Position numbers and translations under genes: made by a program. A stretch of DNA of 38,715 nucleotides from Sorangium cellulosum (GTDB lineage: Bacteria > Myxococcota_A > Polyangia > Polyangiales > Polyangiaceae). The stretch is taken from assembly GCF_001589285.1 (NCBI RefSeq), contig NZ_JEMA01000350.1, positions 1-38,715 of the forward strand, written 5' to 3'. The notes beneath the pieces are model-generated. The model did no database searches, was not told the origin of the DNA, and saw only the letters and a program-made list of their open reading frames with translations. Below, piece by piece: positions 25,559-34,281 of the stretch (within the stretch, counting starts at the first letter, position 1; each line of letters starts with the position of its first letter).

Positions 25559-27526
25559 TTGAACCAGCCCACATCATCTGGCCCCGATCTCCTCGACGTC
25601 CTCGAGGCGCGGTTCGGCTTCCGCGAGCTCCGCCCAGGCCAGCGCGCGGTCATGGATGCCTTGCTCTCGGGCCACAGCGCGCTCGCGGTCTTCCCGACGG
25701 GCGGGGGCAAATCGCTCTGCTACCAGCTCCCCGCGCTGCTGCTCGACGGGGTCACGATCGTCATCTCTCCGCTGATCGCGCTGATGAAGGATCAGATCGA
25801 TTTCCTCAGCGCGCGCGGCATCGCCGCTGTCCGGCTCGACTCGTCGCTTTCCGCCGACGACGCGGCGGAGGCGCACAGGGATCTGCGCTCGGGCAAGACG
25901 AAGCTGCTCTATGTCGCCCCCGAGCGGTTCGTGAGCGAGCGGTTCATGGCGCTGCTGAAAGAGCTCAAGATTGCCCTCTTCGCGGTGGACGAGGCCCACT
26001 GCATCTCCGAGTGGGGACACAACTTCCGCCCCGACTACCTGAGGCTCGCGGACACCGCCCGGGCGCTCGGCGTGCCGCGCGTTCTCGCGCTGACGGCCAC
26101 CGCGACGCCCGGGGTCGTGCGCGACGTCTGCGCCACCTTCGGCATCCGCGAGGAGCACACGGTCATCACCGGCTTCTACCGACCGAACCTCGAGCTCCGC
26201 GCGACGGCGGTGAGCGCGCCCGCGCGCGACCGGGCCCTGATCGAGCGCCTGCGATCCCGGCCGCCCGGCTCGACCATCGTCTATGTCACGCTCCAGAAGA
26301 CCGCCGAGCACGTGGCCGAGGGGCTCGCGGCTGCGGGGCTGCCGGCGCGCGCGTACCACGCCGGGATGGAGGCGGCGGAGCGCGCGCGCGTGCAGGACGA
26401 CTGGATGCAGAGCGACAGCGGCATCGTTGTCGCCACCATTGCGTTCGGGATGGGGATCGACAAGCCCGACGTGCGTTATGTCGATCATTACAATCTCCCG
26501 AAGAGCCTCGAGAGCTATAGCCAGGAGATCGGCCGCGCCGGCAGGGATCAGGCGCACTCGGTGGTCGAGGTCTTCGTGTGCGGCGACGATCTGCCGGTCC
26601 TCGAGAACTTCGCCTACGGCGACACGCCGACCGAGGACGCGCTCCACGGGGTGGTGGGCGCCGTGCTCGCCGCGCCCCAGGTGGAGCTCGGCCTGCACGC
26701 GCTGGGGGCGCGCCACGACGTCCGGCCGCTCGTGCTCCGCACAGCGCTGACCTACCTCGAGCTGATGGGCGCGGTCCGGCAGCTCACGCCGTACTACGCC
26801 GGCTACGAGGTGCGGCTCCACCGCAGGCTCGAGGAGGTCCTCGCGTCGGTGAAGGGCGAGCCGGCGCGGTTCCTCGAGGCGCTCTTCGGCCATGCGAAGA
26901 AGGGGCGAGTGCTGTACGCGATCGACCCGGCCGCCGCCGCCGCGGCGCTGGAGCAGCCGCGCGAGCGGGTCGTGCGCGCGCTCGAGTACCTCGAGCGGCA
27001 GGGGCTCGCGGAGCTCAAGGCGTCGGACATCCGGCACCGCTTCGTGCGCGTCGCCTCGACGGACGACGCGGGCGCCCTCGTCGGCGAGCTCCTCGCGCGC
27101 TTCGCGAAGCGCGAGGACGCCGAGATCGCGCGCGTGCGGCAGGTGATCGAGCTGCTCACCTCGGAGCGCTGTCACGCCGCCGCGCTCGCCGCGTACTTCG
27201 GCGAACGCCTCGACGCCGCGTGCGGGCGCTGCACCTTCTGCCGCACCGGCGTCGCCGTGACGCTGCCGGAGCCGGCGCACGCGCCGCCGATGCCGGCGGG
27301 GCTCGACGTCGCCGCGTTCACGGCGCTGCGCGCGGCGCACGCGGGCGCCCTGGGCCACCCTCGCCAGGCGGCGCGTTTCCTCTGCGGCCTCTCGAGCCCG
27401 GCGACCACCCAGGCCAAGCTCGCGCGCAATCCGCTCTTCGGCGTGCTCATCACGCGCCGGTTCGCCGACGTGCTCGACTGGTGCGCCGGGCTTCCCCGCC
27501 CCACCGGCGCCGCGGCGGCGCCCTGA
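25559..27526 (+). CDS. RecQ-family ATP-dependent DNA helicase
   Basis: A 655-residue 3'-5' DNA helicase of the RecQ family, acting in recombination and fork repair. It has the RecQ motif 0 (FGFRELRPGQRAVMDALLSG), Walker A FPTGGGKSLCYQLP (about 44-57), VDEAHCISEWGHNFRPDYLRL (DEAH at about 143-146), ALTATATP, IAFGMGIDKPDVRYVDHYNLPKS and YSQEIGRAGRD. After the motor comes a winged-helix-like stretch (about 370-510) and only then the zinc module C-x17-CGRCTFC, in ERCHAAALAAYFGERLDAACGRCTFC-type order; in E. coli RecQ the zinc module directly follows the motor. A short C-terminal tail is not a clear HRDC domain. The start is TTG 25559, with TAGGA 7 nt upstream; no better start is in frame. Confidence 0.92.
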   Translation: MNQPTSSGPDLLDVLEARFGFRELRPGQRAVMDALLSGHSALAVFPTGGGKSLCYQLPALLLDGVTIVISPLIALMKDQIDFLSARGIAAVRLDSSLSADDAAEAHRDLRSGKTKLLYVAPERFVSERFMALLKELKIALFAVDEAHCISEWGHNFRPDYLRLADTARALGVPRVLALTATATPGVVRDVCATFGIREEHTVITGFYRPNLELRATAVSAPARDRALIERLRSRPPGSTIVYVTLQKTAEHVAEGLAAAGLPARAYHAGMEAAERARVQDDWMQSDSGIVVATIAFGMGIDKPDVRYVDHYNLPKSLESYSQEIGRAGRDQAHSVVEVFVCGDDLPVLENFAYGDTPTEDALHGVVGAVLAAPQVELGLHALGARHDVRPLVLRTALTYLELMGAVRQLTPYYAGYEVRLHRRLEEVLASVKGEPARFLEALFGHAKKGRVLYAIDPAAAAAALEQPRERVVRALEYLERQGLAELKASDIRHRFVRVASTDDAGALVGELLARFAKREDAEIARVRQVIELLTSERCHAAALAAYFGERLDAACGRCTFCRTGVAVTLPEPAHAPPMPAGLDVAAFTALRAAHAGALGHPRQAARFLCGLSSPATTQAKLARNPLFGVLITRRFADVLDWCAGLPRPTGAAAAP

Positions 27527-27704
27527 CAAGGGCCGGCGCCGCCCCCCTCCCCGCAGCGCCGCCCTTCGGTCAGCGGCACGATCGGCAAGGTGACGAGGGC
27601 GGCGACATGCGCGCTTACCCCGTCGGATCTGCCGTGCACGGCGCTCGCCGCTCCCCTCCGCGAGGCGCTCGCGCGGGCGGCAGAGCAGCGGATAACGTGG
27701 AAGG

Positions 27705-28859
27705 ATGAAGAACCATCCGCAATTCCCTCTGGTAATCGCGCTGATCCTCGCCGCCTGCGACTCCACGCCGAGCACCGGCGGCCAAGGCGGCCACGGCGGC
27801 CACGGCGGCCAAGGCGGCTCCGGGCCGGACGTGCCCTCGCCGCACGCCAGCGGCGGCGGGAACAGCGATGGCGGCGGGGGCAACGGCGACACATCGCCCC
27901 CGCCCGGCACGCTGAGCGAGCGCTACCCGGACGATGTGGGGATCGCCGGTGACCCGGGCGTGCTCTTCCACGACGACTTCGAGCAAGGCTGGGGGCGCTG
28001 GGACGGGCCCGCCGCCGACACGCGCACCCTGCGCATCGAGGCCGACGAGGCGACTGCCCACGCCGGGCAGGGCTACCTCCGATCGAGCGTGACGACCGCC
28101 GATCTGGCGGAGGAGACGTACATCTCGTCGTCCACGTGGGTCACCCACGAGCGCGCCGACGCGATCTACTGGCGCTTTCACGTTCGGTTCCCCGAGCTCG
28201 CCCCGAACCCGCACCACTGGGTGCGCATGGCGGCGGGCGCCGAGGGCTGGGACGCGAGCGGCCTCGCGAACACGGTGCCACCCGGAGACGAGGGCTTCTG
28301 GTTCGACTTCGACACGAACACCGACGACGTCTTCAACTTCTACGTCTACTGGTACAAGATGCGCTCCGGCCGCTGTAACGACGGCACCGCGACGCCGGGC
28401 TGCGCGGGTGATCAGGGCACGACCTACCACTACGGAAACGGCTTCCAGCCGCCGGGGCAAGCGCCGTTCCCGCGGGACCGCTGGTTCTGCGTCGAGATGC
28501 ACGCGCGCGCGAACACGGTCGGCCAGAGCGACGGCGCGCTGGCGTTCTGGATCGACGGCGTGCCGATCGGCGACTACCGCCCCGGCCACCCCGACGGCAC
28601 CTGGCTCCGCGACCAGTTCCACGCGGGAGGGTGCGACTTCAGCGCGTGCACGCCGCCCGCGCCGTTCGGGGGCTTCGACTTCCGCTCGAGCGGTGACGTT
28701 CGCTTCAAGAAGTTCGCGCTCGACGCCTATTACGAGCGCGACTCCGACGCGCGCCGCCGGGCGGAGATGGAAGAGCGCGGCATGACGGTCTCCGACGCGC
28801 GCACGATCCTCTACGACGACGTCGTCGTCGCGACCGAGCGCGTCGGCTGCCGCCGCTGA
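27705..28859 (+). CDS. Secreted lipoprotein with lectin/lyase-like beta-sandwich
   Basis: A 384-residue protein. The signal peptide ends at a lipobox (LILAAC, C18), followed by a Gly/His-rich linker coded by four 9-bp repeats (27777-27812). The rest looks like one concanavalin-like jelly-roll domain of the kind in some polysaccharide lyases or glucanases: VLFHDDFEQGWGRWDG, AIYWRFHVRFPELAPNPHHWVRM, GFWFDFDTNTDDVFNFYVYWYKM, RWFCVEMHARANTVGQSDGALAFWIDG and VRFKKFALDAYYER. Whether it cleaves or only binds polysaccharide cannot be told from sequence. It is monocistronic, convergent with the CARDB gene. The ATG lies just after GGAAGG, which is too close for an ideal ribosome site. Confidence 0.8.
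   Translation: MKNHPQFPLVIALILAACDSTPSTGGQGGHGGHGGQGGSGPDVPSPHASGGGNSDGGGGNGDTSPPPGTLSERYPDDVGIAGDPGVLFHDDFEQGWGRWDGPAADTRTLRIEADEATAHAGQGYLRSSVTTADLAEETYISSSTWVTHERADAIYWRFHVRFPELAPNPHHWVRMAAGAEGWDASGLANTVPPGDEGFWFDFDTNTDDVFNFYVYWYKMRSGRCNDGTATPGCAGDQGTTYHYGNGFQPPGQAPFPRDRWFCVEMHARANTVGQSDGALAFWIDGVPIGDYRPGHPDGTWLRDQFHAGGCDFSACTPPAPFGGFDFRSSGDVRFKKFALDAYYERDSDARRRAEMEERGMTVSDARTILYDDVVVATERVGCRR
27777..27818 (+). repeat. 9-bp tandem repeat GGCGGCCAM coding Gly-Gly-Gln/His
   Basis: Four full copies (GGCGGCCAA, GGCGGCCAC, GGCGGCCAC, GGCGGCCAA) and a partial fifth lie in frame, encoding the GGQ/GGH linker of the lipoprotein. Copy number could vary by slippage without changing frame. Confidence 0.8.
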
Positions 28860-29001
28860 AGCACGCGCCTCGGCCTCTCGCGCGCAGGCGCAGGGCGGCG
28901 TCCCCTGGCGCCCCGACAGGCGCGCAGCGGAGCATCGCCCCGCGCAGGCTTTGCTCACGCCACACAGCGATGCACCCGCTGTGCGCGGCGCCGCCAGCGG
29001 A

Positions 29002-32000
29002 TCAGTAGACGACGAGGAGCTCGCCGCCGGCCGTGGCGTTGTTGCTCTCGAGGAGCTCGGGGACTCCGCCGTGGGCGTCCACGATGGCGCCGAGCGTGTA
29101 GGTGCCCGCGAGAGCATAGACGTCGGCGGGGACGACGAGGCCCTCGCACTGGCCGACATCGAGGCCAGGCAGCCATGCGACTCCGGCGAGGACGTCGGAC
29201 GTCGTGATCGTCGCGTCGGCGGACAGCCGGACCTCCACGCCGAGGGCGTAGCTCGGGGCCGTCCCCTGATTGCAGACGGTGATCGCGGCGTCGAAGTGGC
29301 TGCCCGGCGGGAGGCTCGGCGGGCCGCTCACCTCCGAGACGACGAGATCGGGGCCGTGGCCGATGGCGACAAGGTCGCCGGCGGTGGCGTTGTTGGTCTC
29401 GATGAGCTCAGCGATCCAGGCGTGCGGGTCGACGATCGCGCCCAGGTGGTAGGCGCCGTCGGGCACGTAAGCGCTCGCCGGGATGGTCACCGCCGCGCAT
29501 TGGCCCGGATCCAGGGAGGGCACCGGACCGCCGCCGGCGAGGGTGTCGCCCGTCGTGACCGTCGCGTCCGCGGAGAGGCGCAGCTCCACATGGGCGCCGT
29601 AGATCGGCTGCGTGCCCTGGTTGCAGACGGTGACCTCGGCGTCGAAGCTGCCGCCGGGGAAGACGCTCGGCGGCCCGCGCACGGCGGAGACGATCAGATC
29701 CGGCTGGGTGCCGGCGGCGATCGAGCTGCCGGCCGCGGCATTGTTGGTCTCGATGAGCTCGGCGAGCGAGCCGCCCGCGTCCACGATCGCGCCGAGGTGG
29801 TAGGCGCCGTCGGGCACATGGGCGTTGCCGGGGACGGCGATGGAGGTGCATTGCCCGGGGTCCAGGCCGGGCACATGGCCGCTCCCGGCGTGGATATCCG
29901 AAGGCGCGATCGCATCGTCGCTCGACAGGAGCAGATCGACGTGGATGCCGTGGCCCGGGGTCGTCCCCTGATTGCAGACGGTGACCTCGGCGTCGAAGCT
30001 GCCGCCGGGCAGGACGCTGGGCGGTCCGCTCACGGCAGAGACGATGAGGTCCGGGCGGCTGCCAACGCCGATCAGGCCGCCTGCCGTCGCGTTGTTGGTC
30101 TCGATCAGCTCCTGCTGCCATCCGTACGGATCGAGGATCGCACCGAGGTGGTAAGCGCCGTCGGGTGCGTGGGCGCTCGCGTGGATCGTCATCGCCGTGC
30201 ACTGGCCGGGCTCCAGGCTCGGCGCCTGGGCGCTGCCCGCGAGCGCGCCGCTCGTCGTGATCGTGGCGTCGGCGGACAGGCGCAGCTCCACCATGCTGGA
30301 GCCCGGGGTCGTGCCCTGGTTGCAGACGGTGACCTCGGCGTCGAAGCTGCCGCCGGGCAGGACGCTGGGCGGGCCGCTGACCATCGAGACAATCAGGTCG
30401 GGCCAGTAGCCGATTCCGATCAGCGAGCCTGCTCCGGCGTTGTTGGTCTCGATGAGCTCGTGAGCCCAGCCGTGCGGGTCGACGATCGCGCCGAGGTAGT
30501 AGGCGCCGTCCGGTACGTACGCGCTCGCCGGGATGGTCACGGTGGCGCACTGGCCCGGATCCAGGGAGGGCACCGGACCGCCGCCGGCGGGGAAGTCGGC
30601 CGCCGTGACGGTCGCGTCCGCGGAGAGACGCATCTCCACCTCGCTGCCGTGGCTCGGCTGCGTGCCCTGGTTGCAGACGGTGACCGACGCCTCGAAGCCG
30701 CCGCCGGGGAAGCGGCTCGGCGGCCCGCTCACGGCAGAGACGATCAGATCCGGCTGGTTTCCGACGCCGAGGACGCTGCCCGCCGCGGCGTTGTTGGTCT
30801 CGATGAGCTCGGTGAGCGAGCCGCCCTGGTCCACGATCGCACCGAGGTGATAGGCGCCGTCGGGCACGTAGGCGTTCGCGGGCACGGCGACGGAGGCGCA
30901 CTGTCCAGGGCTCAGGCCGGGCACGGGGCCGCTCCCGGCGGGCGCGTCGAACGGCGTGATCGCCGTATCGGCCGAGAGGAACACGTCGACGCCGCCGCCG
31001 GGGCTCGAGGTGGTGCCCTGGTTGCAGACGGTGACGGAGGCGCTGAATGCTCCGCCGGGCACGAGGTTCGGCGGCCCGCTCACGGCGGAGACGATGAGGT
31101 CCGGCCGATGCCCGACGCCGAGGAGCGCGCCCGCTGCGGCGTTGTTGGCCTCGACCAGCTCTTCTTGCCAGTCGTACAGATCGACGATCGCGCCGAGGTG
31201 GTAGACGCCGTCCGGTACGTACGCGCTCGCCGGGATGGTCACGGTGGCGCACTGGCCGGGATCCAGGGGCGGCGCCGGGGCGCCGCCGGCGGGCGCGTCG
31301 TTCCACGTGATCAACGCGTCGCGAGACAAGCGCAGCTCCAGGGGGGCGCTGTAGCTCGGCGCCGTCCCCTGGTTGCAGACGGTGACCGTGGCATCGAAGC
31401 CGCCGCCTGGCGCGGCGCTCGCCGGAGCGCTCACGCGGGAGACGACGAGGTCCGGCCGGTGGCCGACGCCGATCAAGGCGCCGGTCGCTGTGTTGTTGTC
31501 CTCGATGAGCTCGGAGATCGCGTCGCTCGCGTCGGCGATCGCGCCCAGGTGATAGGCTCTCTCCGGCACGTAGGCGCTCGCCGGGAACGTCACTGTGGCG
31601 CACTGCCCCGGCTCCAGGGGCGGCACCGGACCGCCACCGGCGGCGACGTCTGTCGCCGCGATGATCGCGTCCGAGGAGAGGCGCAGCTCCACGTGGGCGC
31701 CGTTGCTCGGCTGCGTGCCCTGGTTGCAGACGGTGATCGACGCGTCGAACGTGCCGCCAGGCGTCGCGCTCGGCGGCGCGCTCACCGAGGACACGATGAG
31801 GTCCGGCTGGTCGCCGACGCCGATCACGCCGCCTGCCAGGGCGTTGTTCGTCTCGACGAGCTCGAGGACCCCGTCGAAAGGATCCACGATCGCGCCCAGC
31901 GTGTACGCGCCGCTCGGTACGTAGGCGTTCGCGGCGATGGTCGCAGAGAAGCACTGTCCCGGGCTCAAGGAGGGCACATGGCTGCCGCCGATCGGGAGAT

Positions 32001-33009
32001 CGGCGGACGTGATCGCGCCATCGGACGAGAGCAGGAGGTCGAGATCGGCGCCGTAGCTTGGCACCGTGCCCTGGTTGCAGACGGTGAACGAGGCGTCGAA
32101 GACGCCGGCGCCGGGCACGAGGCTCTTCGGCCCGCTCACTGCGAAGACGACGAGATCCGCTCGGTGGCCGACGCCGAGCGGCCCGCCCGCCCGGGCGTTG
32201 TTGGACGTGATGAGCTCGTCGTTCCACCCGTCCTCGCGCGCGACCGCGCCGAGAAAATAGACGCCTTCGGGGACGCTGGCGCTGACAGGCACGGTCACCG
32301 CGTCGCACTGGCCAGGGTCCAGCCATGGAAGCGGGGCGCCGCCGACGAGCTGATCGGACGGCTCGATCGCGGCGTCCAGCGAGAGCAGCACCTCCACGGT
32401 CGGGGTCTGGCTCGCCGTCGTGCCCTGGTTGCACACAGTGACCTCCACGTCGAGGCTGCCGCCGGGCGAGGCGCTCGGCGGGCCGCTCACGGCAGAGACG
32501 ATGAGATCCGGGCCGTAGGCAATGCCGATCTCGCCGCCCGAAGCCGCGTTGTTGGCCTCCGAGAGCTCGATCACATCACCGAACGAGTCCACGACGACGC
32601 CGAGCGTGTACGCGCCGTCGGGCACGTCCGCGAGGGTCTGGACGCCGAGCTCCACGCATTCGCCGGGGTAGAGGTTCCCCAGCGAGGCGTAGCCGGTGAC
32701 AGGATCCGACGGTGTGATGATGCCGTCCGCCGACAGGCTCACCTCGACGTTTGTGCCGGAGCTCACCGAATTGCCCTGGTTGCACACGGTGAGGGATGTC
32801 GTGAAATGGCCGCCCGGCACGGCGCTCGGCGGCCCGCTCACGCTCGCGATCACGAGGTCGGGCTCGTCGCCCATGAGCGCCGAGGCGACGGCCCCGACAG
32901 GCGCGGGGTCGCCGGGAGCTCCGCTCCTCTCGCACCCCGCGGACATCATCGCCAGCATGCCCACCACGAAGCACGCCCATCGCTCCAGAGAGACTCTCAG
33001 GCTGAGCAT
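29002..33009 (-). CDS. Lipoprotein of eleven tandem CARDB-like domains
   Basis: A 1335-residue surface lipoprotein. The lipobox is MMSAGC (C26). From residue 49 to the end it is entirely eleven repeats of 116-118 residues, each starting PDLIVSAVSGPPS and containing VTVCNQGT, a LRLSAD strand, a DPGQC turn, YVPDGAYHLGAIVD and ELIETNNA. This is the CARDB adhesion-type immunoglobulin-like fold. Every repeat has exactly two conserved cysteines (VCNQG and PGQC/PGEC/VGQC), probably an intradomain disulfide. Repeats 2-4, 5-7 and 8-10 match each other position by position, so the array grew in three-domain blocks. Likely a long rod or adhesin displayed on the outer surface. The start at 33009 is an ATG at the head of the signal peptide; no good ribosome site is visible. 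Confidence 0.93.
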   Translation of the reverse strand: MLSLRVSLERWACFVVGMLAMMSAGCERSGAPGDPAPVGAVASALMGDEPDLVIASVSGPPSAVPGGHFTTSLTVCNQGNSVSSGTNVEVSLSADGIITPSDPVTGYASLGNLYPGECVELGVQTLADVPDGAYTLGVVVDSFGDVIELSEANNAASGGEIGIAYGPDLIVSAVSGPPSASPGGSLDVEVTVCNQGTTASQTPTVEVLLSLDAAIEPSDQLVGGAPLPWLDPGQCDAVTVPVSASVPEGVYFLGAVAREDGWNDELITSNNARAGGPLGVGHRADLVVFAVSGPKSLVPGAGVFDASFTVCNQGTVPSYGADLDLLLSSDGAITSADLPIGGSHVPSLSPGQCFSATIAANAYVPSGAYTLGAIVDPFDGVLELVETNNALAGGVIGVGDQPDLIVSSVSAPPSATPGGTFDASITVCNQGTQPSNGAHVELRLSSDAIIAATDVAAGGGPVPPLEPGQCATVTFPASAYVPERAYHLGAIADASDAISELIEDNNTATGALIGVGHRPDLVVSRVSAPASAAPGGGFDATVTVCNQGTAPSYSAPLELRLSRDALITWNDAPAGGAPAPPLDPGQCATVTIPASAYVPDGVYHLGAIVDLYDWQEELVEANNAAAGALLGVGHRPDLIVSAVSGPPNLVPGGAFSASVTVCNQGTTSSPGGGVDVFLSADTAITPFDAPAGSGPVPGLSPGQCASVAVPANAYVPDGAYHLGAIVDQGGSLTELIETNNAAAGSVLGVGNQPDLIVSAVSGPPSRFPGGGFEASVTVCNQGTQPSHGSEVEMRLSADATVTAADFPAGGGPVPSLDPGQCATVTIPASAYVPDGAYYLGAIVDPHGWAHELIETNNAGAGSLIGIGYWPDLIVSMVSGPPSVLPGGSFDAEVTVCNQGTTPGSSMVELRLSADATITTSGALAGSAQAPSLEPGQCTAMTIHASAHAPDGAYHLGAILDPYGWQQELIETNNATAGGLIGVGSRPDLIVSAVSGPPSVLPGGSFDAEVTVCNQGTTPGHGIHVDLLLSSDDAIAPSDIHAGSGHVPGLDPGQCTSIAVPGNAHVPDGAYHLGAIVDAGGSLAELIETNNAAAGSSIAAGTQPDLIVSAVRGPPSVFPGGSFDAEVTVCNQGTQPIYGAHVELRLSADATVTTGDTLAGGGPVPSLDPGQCAAVTIPASAYVPDGAYHLGAIVDPHAWIAELIETNNATAGDLVAIGHGPDLVVSEVSGPPSLPPGSHFDAAITVCNQGTAPSYALGVEVRLSADATITTSDVLAGVAWLPGLDVGQCEGLVVPADVYALAGTYTLGAIVDAHGGVPELLESNNATAGGELLVVY
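29356..32514 (-). repeat. Three-fold super-repeat of about 1.05 kb within the CARDB gene
   Basis: Blocks at 31459-32514 (repeats 2-4), 30406-31458 (5-7) and 29356-30405 (8-10) share type-specific residues. The first member of each has a Trp before the end (GWNDEL, DWQEEL, GWQQEL). The second has GS(G)xVPxL plus ANAYVP or GNAHVP. The third starts QPDL with NQGTQP and GGGPVP. Repeats 8 and 9 also share an identical 24-residue stretch across VLPGGSFDAEVTVCNQG, which suggests recent gene conversion. Confidence 0.75.
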
Positions 33010-33214
33010 AGAGAATCAGGAGAAGCCGAAGCTCAGTCCACGTCAAGGGGTCGCGACGCCGCTGGAGCGCCGTGGGATGCCGACCTCGCGACGTCACGGC
33101 GGAGCGGCGCTCGCCCCAGGAAGCCAGGAGCTGTATATTTTTCTTGGCGCTCCTGGCGGTTCAGATGACCCCACGTTCAGCCAGGGGGCACCACGACCGG
33201 TGCAGGAGAAGATT

Positions 33215-33661
33215 TTACTTCTTCAGCCAGGTCTGGGTCCTGCCGAGGAGGGAGATGCCCAAGAAGCCGCGCACCTTCAGCTTCTTCCCGCCCTCGATCG
33301 CCTCGAGCTCGCAGCTATAGGTCTTGCCGTTGTTCGGATCGAGGATCGTACCGTCTTCGTACTCGTCGTCATCGCGGACCATGTTCTTGATGATGACGAG
33401 CCCCACAAGGGGCTTGTTCTTGTCGGCACCCTCGCAGGCGCTGCAGACCTTCGGCTTCCCCTTCTCGTCGAGCGGCTGCTTCAGGCTCACGATCTTGCCG
33501 AAGATCTTCCCGCCCTTCTCGTAGATCTCCACCACCGACTGCTCGACCCCCTGCTCATCGATCGTCCGCCACTGGCCGATCACAGGGAGAGGGGCCGCGA
33601 GCGCGAGCGACGTGGCGAGGGAGCAACCCAGGGCGGCAGAAAGAGCCAGGAACCTCTTCAT
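33215..33661 (-). CDS. DUF2147 family exported protein
   Basis: A 148-residue periplasmic protein. The signal peptide is MKRFLALSAALGCSLATSLALAAP, with a likely signal peptidase I site after ALA. The mature domain has the DUF2147 pattern: VIGQWRTIDEQGVEQSVVEIYEKGGKIFGKIVSL, a CSACEG pair, LVGLVIIKNM, GTILDPNNGKTYSCELEAIEGGKKLKVRGFLGISLLGRTQTW. The family is a small beta-barrel of unknown biochemical role. The start at 33661 is chosen because the signal peptide begins there and AAGGAGT lies just upstream; a longer frame to 33697 adds a hydrophilic, unlikely extension. The gene is followed on the same strand by the CARDB gene after about 205 bp. Confidence 0.92.
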   Translation of the reverse strand: MKRFLALSAALGCSLATSLALAAPLPVIGQWRTIDEQGVEQSVVEIYEKGGKIFGKIVSLKQPLDEKGKPKVCSACEGADKNKPLVGLVIIKNMVRDDDEYEDGTILDPNNGKTYSCELEAIEGGKKLKVRGFLGISLLGRTQTWLKK

Positions 33662-34281
33662 GTTGTCGGAACTCCTTTCATCGGTCGGCGAAGCCACGGC
33701 GTTCGGCCCTGGCGTGGTGCTTGATCCGCATGTCGGCGTACGCCGCCGTGTGCAGCATGCCGTGGAGGGGGGACGTGGCGCCGCGCCGTTTGTTCATCGG
33801 GCCGGAGCGAGCGGCGGCGGGAGGCAGGGCTCTGGTCCGAGGGGGAGCCGAACGGTGGACATGGCCCCTCTCGCAGCAGCCCTGCGGCGCGGTGGACGTC
33901 ATTCTTCCCCCCGAGGGTACCGAGGGGGCTCTTGGAGCGCAACGGCGCCGTGCAGCGGGGCGCCGTGACGTCTGGTGGCCAGCGAACGGTTGATTCTACG
34001 GGGCTGGATCCCGCTGTGGACAAGCTGACCATGGCCCGCGCCGCGGCCGCGCGCGCGTCCGTCCTGGGCCGGTGCGATCCTGCCGACCGAGACGGTCATG
34101 TAAGGTTCTCTAGGTGAACCAGCGCGTGCAGCGGGCCGTACGGTGGGCCCGGTGAGGCCAAGCCCCGGGCCCGAGGAGCTCGCCGTGACCGATCCGTCGC
34201 CCCGGGCGGGCGTGGTCGCCTCGCTCGCCAGCACCCCGAGCCGCGCCGTCGCCCCCGGGGATGCGGTGGCGGCCCGAAGCG
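33662..34281. other. 620-bp spacer without supported gene
   Basis: Frames on both strands are Arg/Pro-rich and unlike any protein. The spacer lies between the GH43 gene (ending 34282) and the DUF2147 gene (starting 33661), both on the minus strand. A small inverted repeat GGTTC-N7-GAACC (34104-34120) is the only structure I noticed. Confidence 0.5.

Noticed and set aside
28951..33168. 1405-codon open frame on the plus strand antisense to the CARDB gene
   Set aside because: It exists because the repeated GC-rich CARDB codons leave the complementary frame open. Its product is a monotonous Arg/Ala/Asp-rich repeat with no signal, start site or known fold.
33658..34032. 124-codon minus-strand frame in the spacer upstream of the DUF2147 gene
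   Set aside because: Pro/Arg-rich, no motif, and overlaps the DUF2147 ribosome site region.
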